The notes below the pieces were generated by a model. The model was not told where the DNA came from. It made no database searches and saw only the letters and a program-made list of their open reading frames with translations. The position numbers were made by a program, and so were the translations under genes. DNA of 64,000 bases from positions 1 to 64,000 of the forward strand of contig NZ_FQXQ01000003.1 of assembly GCF_900130035.1 (NCBI RefSeq). Reading direction: 5' to 3'. Shown here piece by piece: positions 8,271 to 17,824 of the stretch. How positions within the stretch are numbered: position 1 is the stretch's first letter; each line of letters opens with the position of its first letter. Source of the stretch: Wenyingzhuangia marina. Lineage in GTDB: Bacteria; Bacteroidota; Bacteroidia; Flavobacteriales; Flavobacteriaceae.

Positions 8271-8330
8271 AAAGTACTGAGTACAAAGTTTTGTACGCTA
8301 CTTAATACTCTGTACTTAGTACTTAATACT
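8259..8330 (+). repeat. Periodic inverted repeat overlapping the hisA 3' end
   Basis: The left arm (8259-8290, 5+7+7+7+6 bases) begins 12 bases inside hisA and supplies its stop codon. A 9-base loop follows, then the right arm (8300-8330). The units carry AGTA cores like those at 6441 and 7120/7503. Confidence 0.8.
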
Positions 8331-8337
8331 AAGAAAG

Positions 8338-9093
<756 letters not shown>

Positions 9094-9094
9094 T

Positions 9095-9168
9095 AAGTTT
9101 TTAATGTTGAAAGTTTAAAAGTTTGTAAAGTAACTTTTTCACTTTTTACTTTAAGACTTTATAAACTT
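9095..9168 (+). repeat. Periodic inverted repeat, hisF-hisI spacer
   Basis: Two arms of about 36 bases (9095-9131, 9133-9168) are imperfect inverted repeats with almost no loop. Each has five AAAGT-like cores spaced 7-9 bases apart. The sequence differs from the AGTAC group but the five-unit design is the same. Confidence 0.65.
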
Positions 9169-9174
9169 AATAAT

Positions 9175-9768
9175 ATGGAAATTAAATTTGACGAAAAAGG
9201 ACTAGTTCCTGCAATTATACAAGATGCTGAGACTAAAAATGTATTGATGTTAGGATACATGAATCAAGAAGCATTTGACAAAACTTTGTCAACCAATAAA
9301 GTTACTTTTTACAGTAGATCTAAAAGTAGATTGTGGACTAAAGGTGAAGAAAGTGGAAACTTTTTAGAATTAGTATCTATTAAAAACGATTGTGATAAAG
9401 ATACTTTGTTAATTCAAACAAAACCTGTAGGACCTACTTGCCACAAAGGAACAGATACTTGTTGGGCAGAAGAAAATACAGAAAATTTTGGTTTTTTAAC
9501 CACTTTAGAAAATGTGATTGCTGAACGTGTTAAAAACAAAGATGTTCAAAAATCTTATGTAGCAAGTTTGTTTGCTAAAGGAATTAATAAAGTTGCTCAA
9601 AAAGTAGGAGAGGAAGCGGTAGAAACTGTTATTGAAGCTATGGATAATAATGATGAACTGTTTTTGTATGAAGCTGGAGATTTGTTATTTCACTACCTAA
9701 TGTTACTCCAAGCAAAAGGATTTACCTTAACTGATATTACAGCTGAATTGAGAAAACGTCAGAAGTAA
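9175..9768 (+). CDS. hisIE: Bifunctional phosphoribosyl-AMP cyclohydrolase / phosphoribosyl-ATP pyrophosphatase
   Basis: Residues about 1-105 are the HisI cyclohydrolase with the zinc/magnesium motif region TFYSRSKSRLWTKGEESGN, DCDKDTLL and GPTCHKGTDTCW. Residues about 108-197 are the HisE pyrophosphatase with the MazG-like GINKVAQKVGEEAVETVIEA helix and YEAGDLLFHYL. The fused form of 197 residues is usual in Bacteroidota. It performs steps 2 and 3 and closes the his operon before the terminator at 9791. Confidence 0.97.
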   Translation: MEIKFDEKGLVPAIIQDAETKNVLMLGYMNQEAFDKTLSTNKVTFYSRSKSRLWTKGEESGNFLELVSIKNDCDKDTLLIQTKPVGPTCHKGTDTCWAEENTENFGFLTTLENVIAERVKNKDVQKSYVASLFAKGINKVAQKVGEEAVETVIEAMDNNDELFLYEAGDLLFHYLMLLQAKGFTLTDITAELRKRQK

Positions 9769-9790
9769 ATTGTTTATAAATATTACATTC

Positions 9791-9826
9791 AAGCCCTAGA
9801 AATTCTATTTTCTGGGGCTTTTGTTT
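9791..9826 (+). terminator. his operon terminator
   Basis: A 12-bp stem (9791-9802 with 9809-9820, AAGCCCTAGAAA with one G-T pair) and a 6-base loop is followed by a T-rich tail. It ends only a few bases before the pcm promoter element. Confidence 0.85.
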
Positions 9827-9828
9827 TT

Positions 9829-9836
9829 TATATTTG
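9829..9836 (+). promoter_or_regulatory. -7 promoter element of pcm
   Basis: TATATTTG, a full TAnnTTTG match, lies 15 nt before the preferred ATG at 9852, directly after the his terminator. Confidence 0.6.
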
Positions 9837-9851
9837 TGTTCTATTAGGATT

Positions 9852-10508
9852 ATGAAGGACACATATAAACATCAAGGATTAAGAAATAGATTGGCCACCG
9901 TTTTACAAGAAAAAGGGGTAACAGATGCCGCTGTTTTGTTAGCTATTAAAGAAATTCCTAGACACTTGTATATGGATGCCAGTTTTGAAGAATATGCTTA
10001 TCAAGACGTTGCTTTTCCTATTGCTGCCGAACAAACCATTTCTCAGCCTTATACTGTTGGATTTCAATCTCAATTACTAGAAATTAAACCAGGTGAAAAA
10101 GTATTAGAAATAGGAACAGGTTCAGGGTATCAAACCAGTGTTTTGGTTAGATTGGGAGGTGTTGTTTATACGATAGAACGTCAACAAGAATTGTATAAAA
10201 AAACGCAGTTATTACTGCCAAAACTAGGCTATAAACCTAAGTATATGTATTTTGGTGATGGATATAAAGGCTTGCCTCAGTTTGCTCCTTTTGATAAAAT
10301 TATTGTGACTTGTGGAGCTCCATTTTTACCAAAAGCATTATTAGCCCAACTTAAAATTGGGGGAAGGATGGTAATTCCAGTTGGGGATGCACAACAAATG
10401 ATGACTTTAATTACTCGTAATTCAGCTAAAGAATTTGACAAACAAGTGATTGAAGAATGTGCTTTTGTACCTATGTTGACAGATAAAAGTCTTAAGAATT
10501 TTTCTTAA
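9852..10508 (+). CDS. pcm: Protein-L-isoaspartate O-methyltransferase
   Basis: Pcm uses S-adenosylmethionine to methylate isoaspartyl residues in damaged proteins, starting their repair. The AdoMet motif VLEIGTGSGYQT follows the family motif AEQTISQPYTVGFQSQLL; VTCGAPFLPKALLAQLKIGG is also typical. I use ATG 9852 (218 residues); an in-frame TTG at 9834 overlaps the promoter element. The 3' end overlaps the convergent thioesterase gene by 17 bases, with no terminator between them. Confidence 0.93.
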   Translation: MKDTYKHQGLRNRLATVLQEKGVTDAAVLLAIKEIPRHLYMDASFEEYAYQDVAFPIAAEQTISQPYTVGFQSQLLEIKPGEKVLEIGTGSGYQTSVLVRLGGVVYTIERQQELYKKTQLLLPKLGYKPKYMYFGDGYKGLPQFAPFDKIIVTCGAPFLPKALLAQLKIGGRMVIPVGDAQQMMTLITRNSAKEFDKQVIEECAFVPMLTDKSLKNFS

Positions 10509-10980
10509 TCGTTCTTAGGTTTCTTTCTCTTTCATCAAAAGTTTGTTCAGAAAGAGGTAATACTGTTTCTTCAAACAATTTCATGAATTTGGGACTATGT
10601 TCCGTTGTTTTGTTTTTTTCTAAATCAAAATGAACAAAACTAATCCAAGCCACAGACTTTAGTACTGTTTTATCTTTGTTAAACATTCTTACTTCAGCTT
10701 GTAAATGTTTTTTAGAATAAGCAATGGTTTGTGATTCAAAAGCAACTTCTTCCATTGTATAAGCAGGTACCAAATAGGCCAATTGTGTATTGGAAATTAC
10801 CCAACCTATTTTTTCCTTTAGAATCATGGTAAAAATATCAATACCATAAGCATCCATCACTTGATCTTCTCTTTGATTGATGAAATAATCAATATAACGA
10901 CCGTTATTTAAATGATTAAAAGGGTCACAATCTTGAAAACGAATTTTTGTTTTACTAGTTAATATTTTGGGCTTATTCAT
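10492..10980 (-). CDS. Acyl-CoA thioesterase, hotdog (4HBT) family
   Basis: The 162-residue protein has the 4-hydroxybenzoyl-CoA thioesterase signature RFQDCDPFNHLNNGRYIDYF near residue 14, where the Asp is the usual catalytic residue, followed by hotdog-fold strands (TQLAYLVPAYTMEEV, LQAEVRMFN, SVAWISFVHFD). It probably hydrolyses an acyl-CoA, but the chain cannot be told from sequence. It lies one base downstream of porX on the same strand and may be co-transcribed with it. Confidence 0.85.
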   Translation of the reverse strand: MNKPKILTSKTKIRFQDCDPFNHLNNGRYIDYFINQREDQVMDAYGIDIFTMILKEKIGWVISNTQLAYLVPAYTMEEVAFESQTIAYSKKHLQAEVRMFNKDKTVLKSVAWISFVHFDLEKNKTTEHSPKFMKLFEETVLPLSEQTFDERERNLRTIKKNS

Positions 10981-10981
10981 A

Positions 10982-12532
10982 TTAGTTTTTAGGTGTTAAA
11001 ATAACACAAGGAATAATCATTTCTTCTAATGATATTCCTCCATGTTGATAGGTGTCTTTGTAATATTTTGTATAATGATTTTGATTGTTTGGATATACAA
11101 AAAACAAATTGTCCTTAGCAAAAACAAAAGAGCTATTCATATTTTCCTGAGGCAGAAATATTCTTTTAGGATCGTGTTCGGCGTACACATCTTTTTCTTG
11201 ATAAGTAATGCTTCTACCTGTTTTGTATCTTAAATTAGAAGCAATGGCTTTGGTACCAATTACTTGAGTGGGTTTACTACAATTTACCGTTCCATGATCT
11301 GTGGTAATAATCAGTTTTATGTTGTCTTTTTGTGCTTTCTGAATCAATTCTAACATGGCAGAATTTTGAAACCAAGTATCTGTTAACGCTCTGTAAGATT
11401 TGTCATCAGAAGCCAATTCTTTAATTACCTGAGTTTCTGTTTTAGCATGAGATAACATATCAACAAAATTAAAAACCACTACATTAAACTTATTGTCTTT
11501 ATATTGATTGTAGTCTTGTAAAAGATCTTTTCCTGATTTTTGAGAACTGATTTTATGATAAGAAAAAGGCAAATCTTTTCTTAAAGACTGTAATTGCCTT
11601 TTAAGAAATTCTTCTTCGTGCATATTTTTTCCTCCTTCATCATTTTCGTTTAACCAAATATCTTTATGTTTGGTGGCCATTTCTAAAGGAGTTACCCCAG
11701 AAAAAATGGCATTACGAGCATAATGAGTTGCTGTGGGTAAAATGCTATAAAAAGGAATCTCATCTTGTTTTTTATAATATTTTAATATGGTTTTTTCTAA
11801 AACTAAATATTGATCATAACGTAGATTATCAACTACAATAACCATGGTTTTATCACTATTTTCTATTTCGGGTAAAATAATGTTTTTAAATAGTTCATGT
11901 GATAAAATGGGAGCATCCTCATCATAAAACCAATCGGAGTAATTTTTTTTAATGTATTTAAAGAAAATCTGATTGGCTTCTTGTTTCTGATTTTCAAGAA
12001 TACTTAATAAACCTGCATCGCTAATATTTTCCAATTCAAGTTCCCAGTAAATTAGTTTTTTATAAATTTCTATCCATTCAGAATGAGAATTTACCGAAGC
12101 CAATTCCATAGAAATTTTCCTAAATTCTTGTTGGTAATTAATCGTAGTTCTTTCACTAACCAAACGGGAATGATCCAAATTCTTTTTTAAACTTAAAAGT
12201 ATTTGGTTTGGGTTTACAGGTTTTATTAAGTAATCGGCAATTTTAGAACCAATAGCTTCTTCCATTAAATATTCCTCTTCACTTTTGGTAATCATTACCA
12301 CAGGAATGTTGTTTTGAATATTTTTGATGCTTGTTAATGTTTCAAGTCCACTTAAACCAGGCATATTTTCATCTAAAAAAATAATATCATAATTATTAGA
12401 TTTTACTAAATCAATAGCATCTGCCCCGTTGGTACAAGGAGTGACATTGTAGTTTTTGTTTTCTAAAAATATAATATGTGGTTTTAAAAGATTGATTTCA
12501 TCGTCAACCCAAAGAATTTCAATGTTATTCAT
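10982..12532 (-). CDS. porX: PorX-type response regulator with PglZ domain
   Basis: Residues 1-125 form a receiver domain: acidic pocket D10-D11, phospho-acceptor D54 in IIFLDENMPGLSG, and the conserved lysine in DYLIKPVNP. A helical linker leads to a PglZ / alkaline-phosphatase-like domain (VIVVDNLRYDQY, VVFNFVDMLSHAKTE, IITTDHGTV with metal ligands). This architecture is PorX, which with the kinase PorY controls type IX secretion genes in Bacteroidota and whose PglZ domain is a zinc-dependent phosphodiesterase in studied homologues. Length 516 residues is usual. porY is not in the window. Divergent from the HD gene. Confidence 0.93.
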   Translation of the reverse strand: MNNIEILWVDDEINLLKPHIIFLENKNYNVTPCTNGADAIDLVKSNNYDIIFLDENMPGLSGLETLTSIKNIQNNIPVVMITKSEEEYLMEEAIGSKIADYLIKPVNPNQILLSLKKNLDHSRLVSERTTINYQQEFRKISMELASVNSHSEWIEIYKKLIYWELELENISDAGLLSILENQKQEANQIFFKYIKKNYSDWFYDEDAPILSHELFKNIILPEIENSDKTMVIVVDNLRYDQYLVLEKTILKYYKKQDEIPFYSILPTATHYARNAIFSGVTPLEMATKHKDIWLNENDEGGKNMHEEEFLKRQLQSLRKDLPFSYHKISSQKSGKDLLQDYNQYKDNKFNVVVFNFVDMLSHAKTETQVIKELASDDKSYRALTDTWFQNSAMLELIQKAQKDNIKLIITTDHGTVNCSKPTQVIGTKAIASNLRYKTGRSITYQEKDVYAEHDPKRIFLPQENMNSSFVFAKDNLFFVYPNNQNHYTKYYKDTYQHGGISLEEMIIPCVILTPKN

Positions 12533-12577
12533 ATGGTAAGAATCTGTGATTTACTAAATATAAAGGAATTAGATTTT

Positions 12578-12585
12578 TATATTTG
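12578..12585 (+). promoter_or_regulatory. -7 promoter element of the HD gene
   Basis: TATATTTG matches TAnnTTTG and lies 22 nt before the TTG codon at 12608. Its place inside the longest reading frame argues for the shorter start. Confidence 0.55.
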
Positions 12586-12607
12586 TACTACACTAAAAGT
12601 ACAAAAA

Positions 12608-13840
12608 TTGAAAACCCCAAGCAATAAAGTTAAAATTATAAACGATCCAATCTACGGGTTTATTACAATTCCTAACAAATTAATTTTTGATTTAATAGAA
12701 CACCCTTATTTTCAACGTTTAAGAAGGATTACTCAAATGGGGATGTCTAACTTAGTGTATCCTGGAGCTCACCATACAAGATTTCATCATGCTGTAGGTT
12801 GTATGCATTTAATGCAAAAGGCCATTACTGTGTTAAAAAATAAAGGAGTTATTATTTCTGATGATGAAAAAAATGGAGTTTGTATGGCTATTTTATTGCA
12901 TGATATTGGTCATGGACCCTATTCCCACGCTTTAGAACACAGTATTGTTGATGGAGTAAGCCACGAAGCAATTTCTTTGTTGTTTATGAAAGAATTAAAC
13001 AAAGAATTTAAGGGGGAGCTAAATTTAGCTATCGAAATTTTTGAAGGTAAATATCCACGTAAGTTTTTAAATCAACTGGTTTCTAGTCAGTTAGATATTG
13101 ATAGAATGGATTATTTAAAGAGAGATAGTTTTTATACAGGAGTAGCAGAAGGAAATATAAGTTCAGAGCGTTTGATAGATATGTTAAACGTGGTGAATGA
13201 TCAATTGGTGGTTGAAGAAAAAGGAATTTACTCCGTAGAAAAGTTTATTGTAGGTAGAAGGTTGATGTATTGGCAGGTGTATTTGCACAAAGCTGGAGTT
13301 GTTGCTGAAAAGATGTTGGTAAATTTATTAGCTAGAGCTAAATATTTGGCTAGTCAAGGGGTAGATTTACCAAGTAGTAAAGCACTACATTATTTTTTAT
13401 ATAAAGAAGTAGAAGAAACATTTACATTACAAACCTTAAAAACGTTTTCTAGATTAGATGATTACGATATTCTATCTGCTATAAAAGACTGGATTAGTCA
13501 TGATGATAAAATTTTATCACAATTATCAGAAATGATTATCAATAGAAAATTATTAAAAGTTCAATTAAGTAATGAAAGTTTTGATCCTGAATATGTTAAA
13601 AATATCAAGAATAAAATGTTAACACAGGGATGGTCACAAGAAGATTTAAAATACTTTTTTGTGTTAGATACCATTTCTAATCAGGCATATAACGATACTT
13701 CAAGTAAAATATACTTATATTATAAAAATGGAGATATTGTAGATATTGTGGAGGCATCCGATCAATTGAATATACAAGCATTAACAAAGCCAGTTATTAA
13801 ACATTTTCTTTGTTATCCTAAAGGCATCAAATTAGCCTAA
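12608..13840 (+). CDS. HD superfamily phosphohydrolase (dNTPase-like)
   Basis: The metal-binding HD signatures are clear: HTRFHHAVGCMHL, then LLHDIGHGPYSHALEH, and QLDIDRMDYLKRD as the distal Asp. The family hydrolyses nucleotides, often dNTPs; the substrate here is unknown. The open frame extends up to ATG 12533, but a consensus -7 element lies inside that extension and homology-like sequence begins at KIINDPIYGF, so I choose the TTG at 12608 (410 residues). If the ATG is used, the protein has 435 residues. A stand-alone gene followed closely by lpxD. Confidence 0.82.
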   Translation: MKTPSNKVKIINDPIYGFITIPNKLIFDLIEHPYFQRLRRITQMGMSNLVYPGAHHTRFHHAVGCMHLMQKAITVLKNKGVIISDDEKNGVCMAILLHDIGHGPYSHALEHSIVDGVSHEAISLLFMKELNKEFKGELNLAIEIFEGKYPRKFLNQLVSSQLDIDRMDYLKRDSFYTGVAEGNISSERLIDMLNVVNDQLVVEEKGIYSVEKFIVGRRLMYWQVYLHKAGVVAEKMLVNLLARAKYLASQGVDLPSSKALHYFLYKEVEETFTLQTLKTFSRLDDYDILSAIKDWISHDDKILSQLSEMIINRKLLKVQLSNESFDPEYVKNIKNKMLTQGWSQEDLKYFFVLDTISNQAYNDTSSKIYLYYKNGDIVDIVEASDQLNIQALTKPVIKHFLCYPKGIKLA

Positions 13841-13856
13841 ATAGAATTTAATTTTA

Positions 13857-13864
13857 TATTTTTG
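13857..13864 (+). promoter_or_regulatory. -7 promoter element of lpxD
   Basis: TATTTTTG fits TAnnTTTG. Only six bases separate it from the lpxD ATG at 13871, implying a leaderless or nearly leaderless mRNA. Confidence 0.5.
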
Positions 13865-13870
13865 CCGTTC

Positions 13871-14887
13871 ATGGAATTTAAAGCAACACAAATAGCTGAG
13901 ATTTTAGGAGGTGATATTGTTGGAGATGACTCTGCAACAGTTTCAACACTAGCTAAAATAGAGGAAGGAGAAAAAGGATCGATGACTTTTTTATCTAATC
14001 CCAAATACACCTCATACATTTATACAACAAATGCATCTATTGTAATTGTTAATAAATCTTTTGAGCCTACTGCAGAAATTAGTGCAACATTAATTAAGGT
14101 AGATGATGCTTATCAAGCATTTACTCAGATTTTAGAATTCTATAATGAATATAAAAATCAGAAGGTAGGAATTGACATGAATACTTTTATATCAGATTCT
14201 GCTAAACTAGGACAAGATATCTATTTAGGAGCTTTTGCTTATATTGGAGAAAATGTTGTGATAGGGAATAATGTAAAAATATATCCACAATGTTATATTG
14301 GTGATAATGTTGTAATTAAAGACAATACTACATTATTTGCTGGGGTAAAAATATATGCTGATTGTATAGTTGGGAGCAATTGTAAAATTCATGCAGGAAC
14401 TGTAATTGGTTCTGATGGATTTGGTTTTGCTCCTACTGAAACAGGTGTCTACAAGAGTATTCCACAGATAGGAAATGTAATCATAGAAGATCATGTTGAT
14501 ATTGGTGCTAATAGCACTATTGACAGGGCTACTATGGGATCTACAGTTATTAAACAAGGAGTTAAATTAGACAACTTGGTACAAATTGCCCACAATGTTG
14601 TAGTTGGTAAAAATACGGTAATAGCTTCACAATCAGGTGTAGCAGGTTCCAGTAAAATAGGAAAAAACTGTATGTTTGGAGGACAAGTAGGTATTTCTGG
14701 ACATGTAAGTATAGGCGATAATGTTAAAATTTCTGCCAAGTCAGGAGTAGCTAAAAACATAAAAGACAACGAAGTTCTAAGAGGTATTCCAGCTATGGAT
14801 TATGGAGATTATAATAAGTCTTACGTGATGTTTAAAAAATTACCAGAAATTGTTCAAGAATTAAGAAATAACAAAAGCTTAAAATAA
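13871..14887 (+). CDS. lpxD: UDP-3-O-acylglucosamine N-acyltransferase
   Basis: LpxD adds the second hydroxy-acyl chain in lipid A synthesis. The N-terminal uridine-binding domain (about 1-100) has [13 protein letters not shown]. It is followed by many left-handed hexapeptide repeats ([23 protein letters not shown] and on) with the catalytic-type His in [12 protein letters not shown] and [10 protein letters not shown] 13871 gives 338 residues; an upstream TTG at 13862 overlaps the promoter element. First gene of lpxD-lpxC/fabZ-lpxA-efp. Confidence 0.95.
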   Translation: MEFKATQIAEILGGDIVGDDSATVSTLAKIEEGEKGSMTFLSNPKYTSYIYTTNASIVIVNKSFEPTAEISATLIKVDDAYQAFTQILEFYNEYKNQKVGIDMNTFISDSAKLGQDIYLGAFAYIGENVVIGNNVKIYPQCYIGDNVVIKDNTTLFAGVKIYADCIVGSNCKIHAGTVIGSDGFGFAPTETGVYKSIPQIGNVIIEDHVDIGANSTIDRATMGSTVIKQGVKLDNLVQIAHNVVVGKNTVIASQSGVAGSSKIGKNCMFGGQVGISGHVSIGDNVKISAKSGVAKNIKDNEVLRGIPAMDYGDYNKSYVMFKKLPEIVQELRNNKSLK

Positions 14888-14894
14888 GAATAGC

Positions 14895-16283
14895 ATGTTA
14901 AAACAAAAAACAATCCAAAAGGAGGTTACTTTAACAGGTGTGGGCTTACATACTGGAAAAGAAGTTACAATGGTATTTAAACCTGCTCCAGAAAATTATG
15001 GATATGCGTTTGTTCGTGTAGATTTAGAAGGGAATCCAGTCATTGAAGCCAAGGTAGAATATGTTACAGAGACAGAAAGAGGTACCAATCTAGAGAAAAA
15101 AGGTGTGAGTATCAATACTTCAGAGCATGTGTTGGCAGCAGCTGTAGGTTTAGGAATTGATAATTTAACGATTGAAATGAATGCATCAGAACCTCCAATT
15201 ATGGATGGCTCTTCAAAATATTTTATAGAAGCTTTAGAATCAGCAGGTATTGTTGAGCAACAAGCTCCGGTTGATGAATATATTGTAAAAGATATTATTT
15301 CATATAAAGACGAAGCTACCGGAAGTGAAATTATTTTAATGCCTGCAGATGAATACCAAATAACGACTATGGTAGATTTTGGGACTAAAATTTTAGGAAC
15401 TCAAAATGCTACTTTAAATCGTATTTCAGATTTTAAAGAAGAAATATCAGCAGCACGTACTTTTAGTTTTTTACATGAATTAGAAATGTTGTTAGAGCAC
15501 AACTTAATTAAAGGAGGTGATTTAAACAATGCTATTGTTTATGTTGATAAAAAAATATCAAATGAAACTTTAGAAAAATTAAAGAAAGCATTTGGTAAAG
15601 ATGATATTAAAGTAACACCAAATGGAATTTTAGATAATTTGGAATTGCATTGGGCTAACGAAGCTGCTAAACATAAATTATTAGATGTTATTGGAGATTT
15701 AGCTTTGGTAGGAACTCGCATTAGAGGAAAAGTAATTGCCAATAAGCCAGGGCATAAAATAAATACTTCTTTCGGAAAACGTTTGGCTAACATTATCAAA
15801 CAAGAAAAAAGAAAAAGTGTTCCTTCATATGATTTGAATCAACCACCTTTGATGGATATTCACCAAATCATGAAGTTATTACCACATAGGCCACCATTTT
15901 TGTTAATTGATAGAATTTTAGAATTGACAGATGACTATGTGGTTGGAATGAAAAATGTTTCTATGAATGAACCATTTTTTGTAGGACATTTTCCAGATGC
16001 TCCAGTAATGCCAGGAGTGTTACAAATAGAAGCTATGGCACAATGTGGAGGAATTTTGGTGTTAAGTACAGTACCCGATCCTGAAAACTATTTAACATAC
16101 TTCATGAAAATGGATAATGTTAAGTTTAAACAAAAAGTATTACCCGGGGATACCCTTATTTTTAAAGCGGAATTAATTTCCCCTATTCGTAGAGGAATCT
16201 GTCATATGAGATCTGTTGGTTATGCAAATGGTAAAATAGTAGTAGAGGCTGAATTAATGGCTCAAATAGTTAAGAAAAAATAA
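14895..16283 (+). CDS. lpxC/fabZ: Bifunctional LpxC deacetylase / FabZ dehydratase
   Basis: Residues about 1-305 are LpxC, the zinc deacetylase that commits UDP-GlcNAc to lipid A: TGVGLHTGKEV, the zinc His in TSEHVLAA, and the distal HKLLDVIGDLALVG. Residues about 315-462 are FabZ, a hotdog 3-hydroxyacyl-ACP dehydratase: LLPHRPPFLLIDRI, then the catalytic His and Glu in FVGHFPDAPVMPGVLQIEAMAQ. The fusion of 462 residues is normal for Bacteroidota and ties lipid A commitment to fatty acid supply. Seven bases after lpxD. Confidence 0.96.
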   Translation: MLKQKTIQKEVTLTGVGLHTGKEVTMVFKPAPENYGYAFVRVDLEGNPVIEAKVEYVTETERGTNLEKKGVSINTSEHVLAAAVGLGIDNLTIEMNASEPPIMDGSSKYFIEALESAGIVEQQAPVDEYIVKDIISYKDEATGSEIILMPADEYQITTMVDFGTKILGTQNATLNRISDFKEEISAARTFSFLHELEMLLEHNLIKGGDLNNAIVYVDKKISNETLEKLKKAFGKDDIKVTPNGILDNLELHWANEAAKHKLLDVIGDLALVGTRIRGKVIANKPGHKINTSFGKRLANIIKQEKRKSVPSYDLNQPPLMDIHQIMKLLPHRPPFLLIDRILELTDDYVVGMKNVSMNEPFFVGHFPDAPVMPGVLQIEAMAQCGGILVLSTVPDPENYLTYFMKMDNVKFKQKVLPGDTLIFKAELISPIRRGICHMRSVGYANGKIVVEAELMAQIVKKK

Positions 16284-16289
16284 ATAAAT

Positions 16290-17072
16290 ATGAATCAACC
16301 ACTAGCTTATATTCATCCAGGTGCAAAAATTGCACGTAATGTTGTTATTGAGCCATTTACAACTATCCATAATAATGTAACCATTGGTTCAGGTACGTGG
16401 ATTGGTTCTAATGTAACCATTATGGAAGGGGCTATTATTGGAGAAAATTGTAAAATTTTTCCAGGAGCAGTAATTTCTGCAATGCCTCAAGATTTAAAAT
16501 ATGATGGTGAAGAAACCACTACAGTGATAGGGAATAATGTTACCATTCGTGAGTGTGTAACTATTAACCGAGGGACTTCAGATAGAATGAAAACTGTAAT
16601 AGGTGACAACTGTTTAATTATGGCTTATTGTCATGTGGCACATGATTGTATTGTGGGGGATAATTGTATTTTTTCTAACGGGAGTACTTTAGCAGGGCAT
16701 ACTAATATTGGAGACAATGTTATTTTAGCAGGTATGACAGCTATTCATCAATTTTGCTCTATTGGAGATCATGCATTTGTAACAGGTGGATCTTTGGTAA
16801 GAAAAGACGTCCCTCCATATGTTAAAGCAGGTAGAGAACCATTGTCTTATGTCGGAATTAACTCCGTTGGTTTGAGAAGAAGAGGTTTTTCAGTTGAAAA
16901 AATTAGAGAAATCCAGAATATTTATAGAATCCTGTTTCAAAGTAAATACAATAATTCACAGGCAATTAGAATTATAGAAGCAGAAATGGAAGCTTCAAGT
17001 GAAAGAGATGATATCATTAAATTCATCCAAAATTCACAAAGAGGAATTATGAAGGGATATTTTAGTAATTAA
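16290..17072 (+). CDS. lpxA: Acyl-ACP--UDP-GlcNAc O-acyltransferase
   Basis: LpxA performs the first acylation of lipid A synthesis. The 260 residues consist of hexapeptide repeats (IHPGAKIARNVVIEP, TIGSGTWIGSNVTI) with the catalytic His in MAYCHVAHDCIVGDN, the IHQFCSIGDHAFVTGGS stretch, and a helical C-terminus starting VGLRRRGFS. Six bases after lpxC/fabZ, in the usual lpxD-lpxC/fabZ-lpxA order. Confidence 0.96.
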   Translation: MNQPLAYIHPGAKIARNVVIEPFTTIHNNVTIGSGTWIGSNVTIMEGAIIGENCKIFPGAVISAMPQDLKYDGEETTTVIGNNVTIRECVTINRGTSDRMKTVIGDNCLIMAYCHVAHDCIVGDNCIFSNGSTLAGHTNIGDNVILAGMTAIHQFCSIGDHAFVTGGSLVRKDVPPYVKAGREPLSYVGINSVGLRRRGFSVEKIREIQNIYRILFQSKYNNSQAIRIIEAEMEASSERDDIIKFIQNSQRGIMKGYFSN

Positions 17073-17088
17073 GAATAAAATTTTTAAG

Positions 17089-17655
17089 ATGGCAACAACA
17101 TCAGATATTAGAAACGGATTGTGTATTGTTTATAACAGTGACACTTTCAAAGTAGTAGAATTTCAACACGTAAAACCAGGGAAAGGACCTGCTTTTGTAA
17201 GAACTAAATTAAAAAGTTTAACCTCAGGAAAAGTTATTGATAATACTTTTTCTGCTGGACATAAAATTGATGAAGTTAGAGTTGAAACAAGAAAATATCA
17301 GTATTTATATGCAGAAGGAGATACCTTTAACTTTATGAATACAGATGATTATAATCAAATCACTTTAGATAAAGCTGCTTTAGATGCTCCAGATTTGTTA
17401 AAAGAAGGAGAAGTAGTAACTGTTATTGTTCGTGCAGAAGATGAAATGCCATTAGCTGTAGAAATGCCTCAATCAGTAATTTTAGAAGTTACTTATACAG
17501 AACCAGGTGTAAAAGGTAATACAGCTACAAATGCAACTAAGCCAGCTACTGTAGAAACAGGAGCTTCTGTAAACGTACCTTTGTTTATAAACGAAGGAGA
17601 TATGATAAAAATTGAAACAGCAAAAGGAACTTATCAAGAAAGAATTAAGGTCTAA
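17089..17655 (+). CDS. efp: Elongation factor P
   Basis: EF-P binds stalled ribosomes at proline runs and restores peptide bond formation. The 188 residues show the three-domain layout: N-terminal KOW-like part with HVKPGKGPAFVRTKLKSL (the lysine of PGKGPA is at the position modified in other bacteria), the OB part with FMNTDDYNQITL, and the C-terminal VTYTEPGVKGNTATNATKPATVETG and VPLFINEGDMIKI. Last gene of the lpx cluster, before a strong terminator. I see no modification gene (epmA type) in the window. Confidence 0.96.
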   Translation: MATTSDIRNGLCIVYNSDTFKVVEFQHVKPGKGPAFVRTKLKSLTSGKVIDNTFSAGHKIDEVRVETRKYQYLYAEGDTFNFMNTDDYNQITLDKAALDAPDLLKEGEVVTVIVRAEDEMPLAVEMPQSVILEVTYTEPGVKGNTATNATKPATVETGASVNVPLFINEGDMIKIETAKGTYQERIKV

Positions 17656-17674
17656 GTAGCAGTATTATAAATAA

Positions 17675-17713
17675 AAAAACACCCAAAATGGATTTTCATT
17701 TTGGGTGTTTTTT
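17675..17713 (+). terminator. Intrinsic terminator after efp
   Basis: A perfect 16-bp stem (17675-17690 with 17697-17712, core ACACCCAAAATG), 6-base loop and T-rich end. Confidence 0.9.
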
Positions 17714-17767
17714 ATAAAATTATTACAGGTTTTATTTATTTGTGATAAAAAAATTAAAAGGACAGAT

Positions 17768-17799
17768 ATTGCAAACAAATATTTATATTTGTTTGCAAT
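17768..17799 (+). promoter_or_regulatory. Perfect 14-bp palindrome over the sucD promoter
   Basis: ATTGCAAACAAATA (17768-17781) and its exact complement (17786-17799) are separated by TTTA. The -7 element TATATTTG (17784-17791) lies across the centre and second arm. Since transcription should start near the right end, the full stem would not be in the mRNA, which points to a protein-binding operator rather than an RNA hairpin. Confidence 0.6.
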
Positions 17800-17824
17800 G
17801 AATTTTAATCAAAAATAAAATTAA

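Noticed and set aside
2737-8330. CRISPR-like array in the his operon
   Set aside because: Units are only about 7 bases, arranged as inverted arms with no constant spacers, and no cas gene is present.
10982-12532. PglZ domain as a sign of a BREX or Pgl phage-defence system
   Set aside because: The domain is fused to a receiver domain in the PorX layout, and no BREX partner (methyltransferase, BrxC, BrxL) lies nearby.
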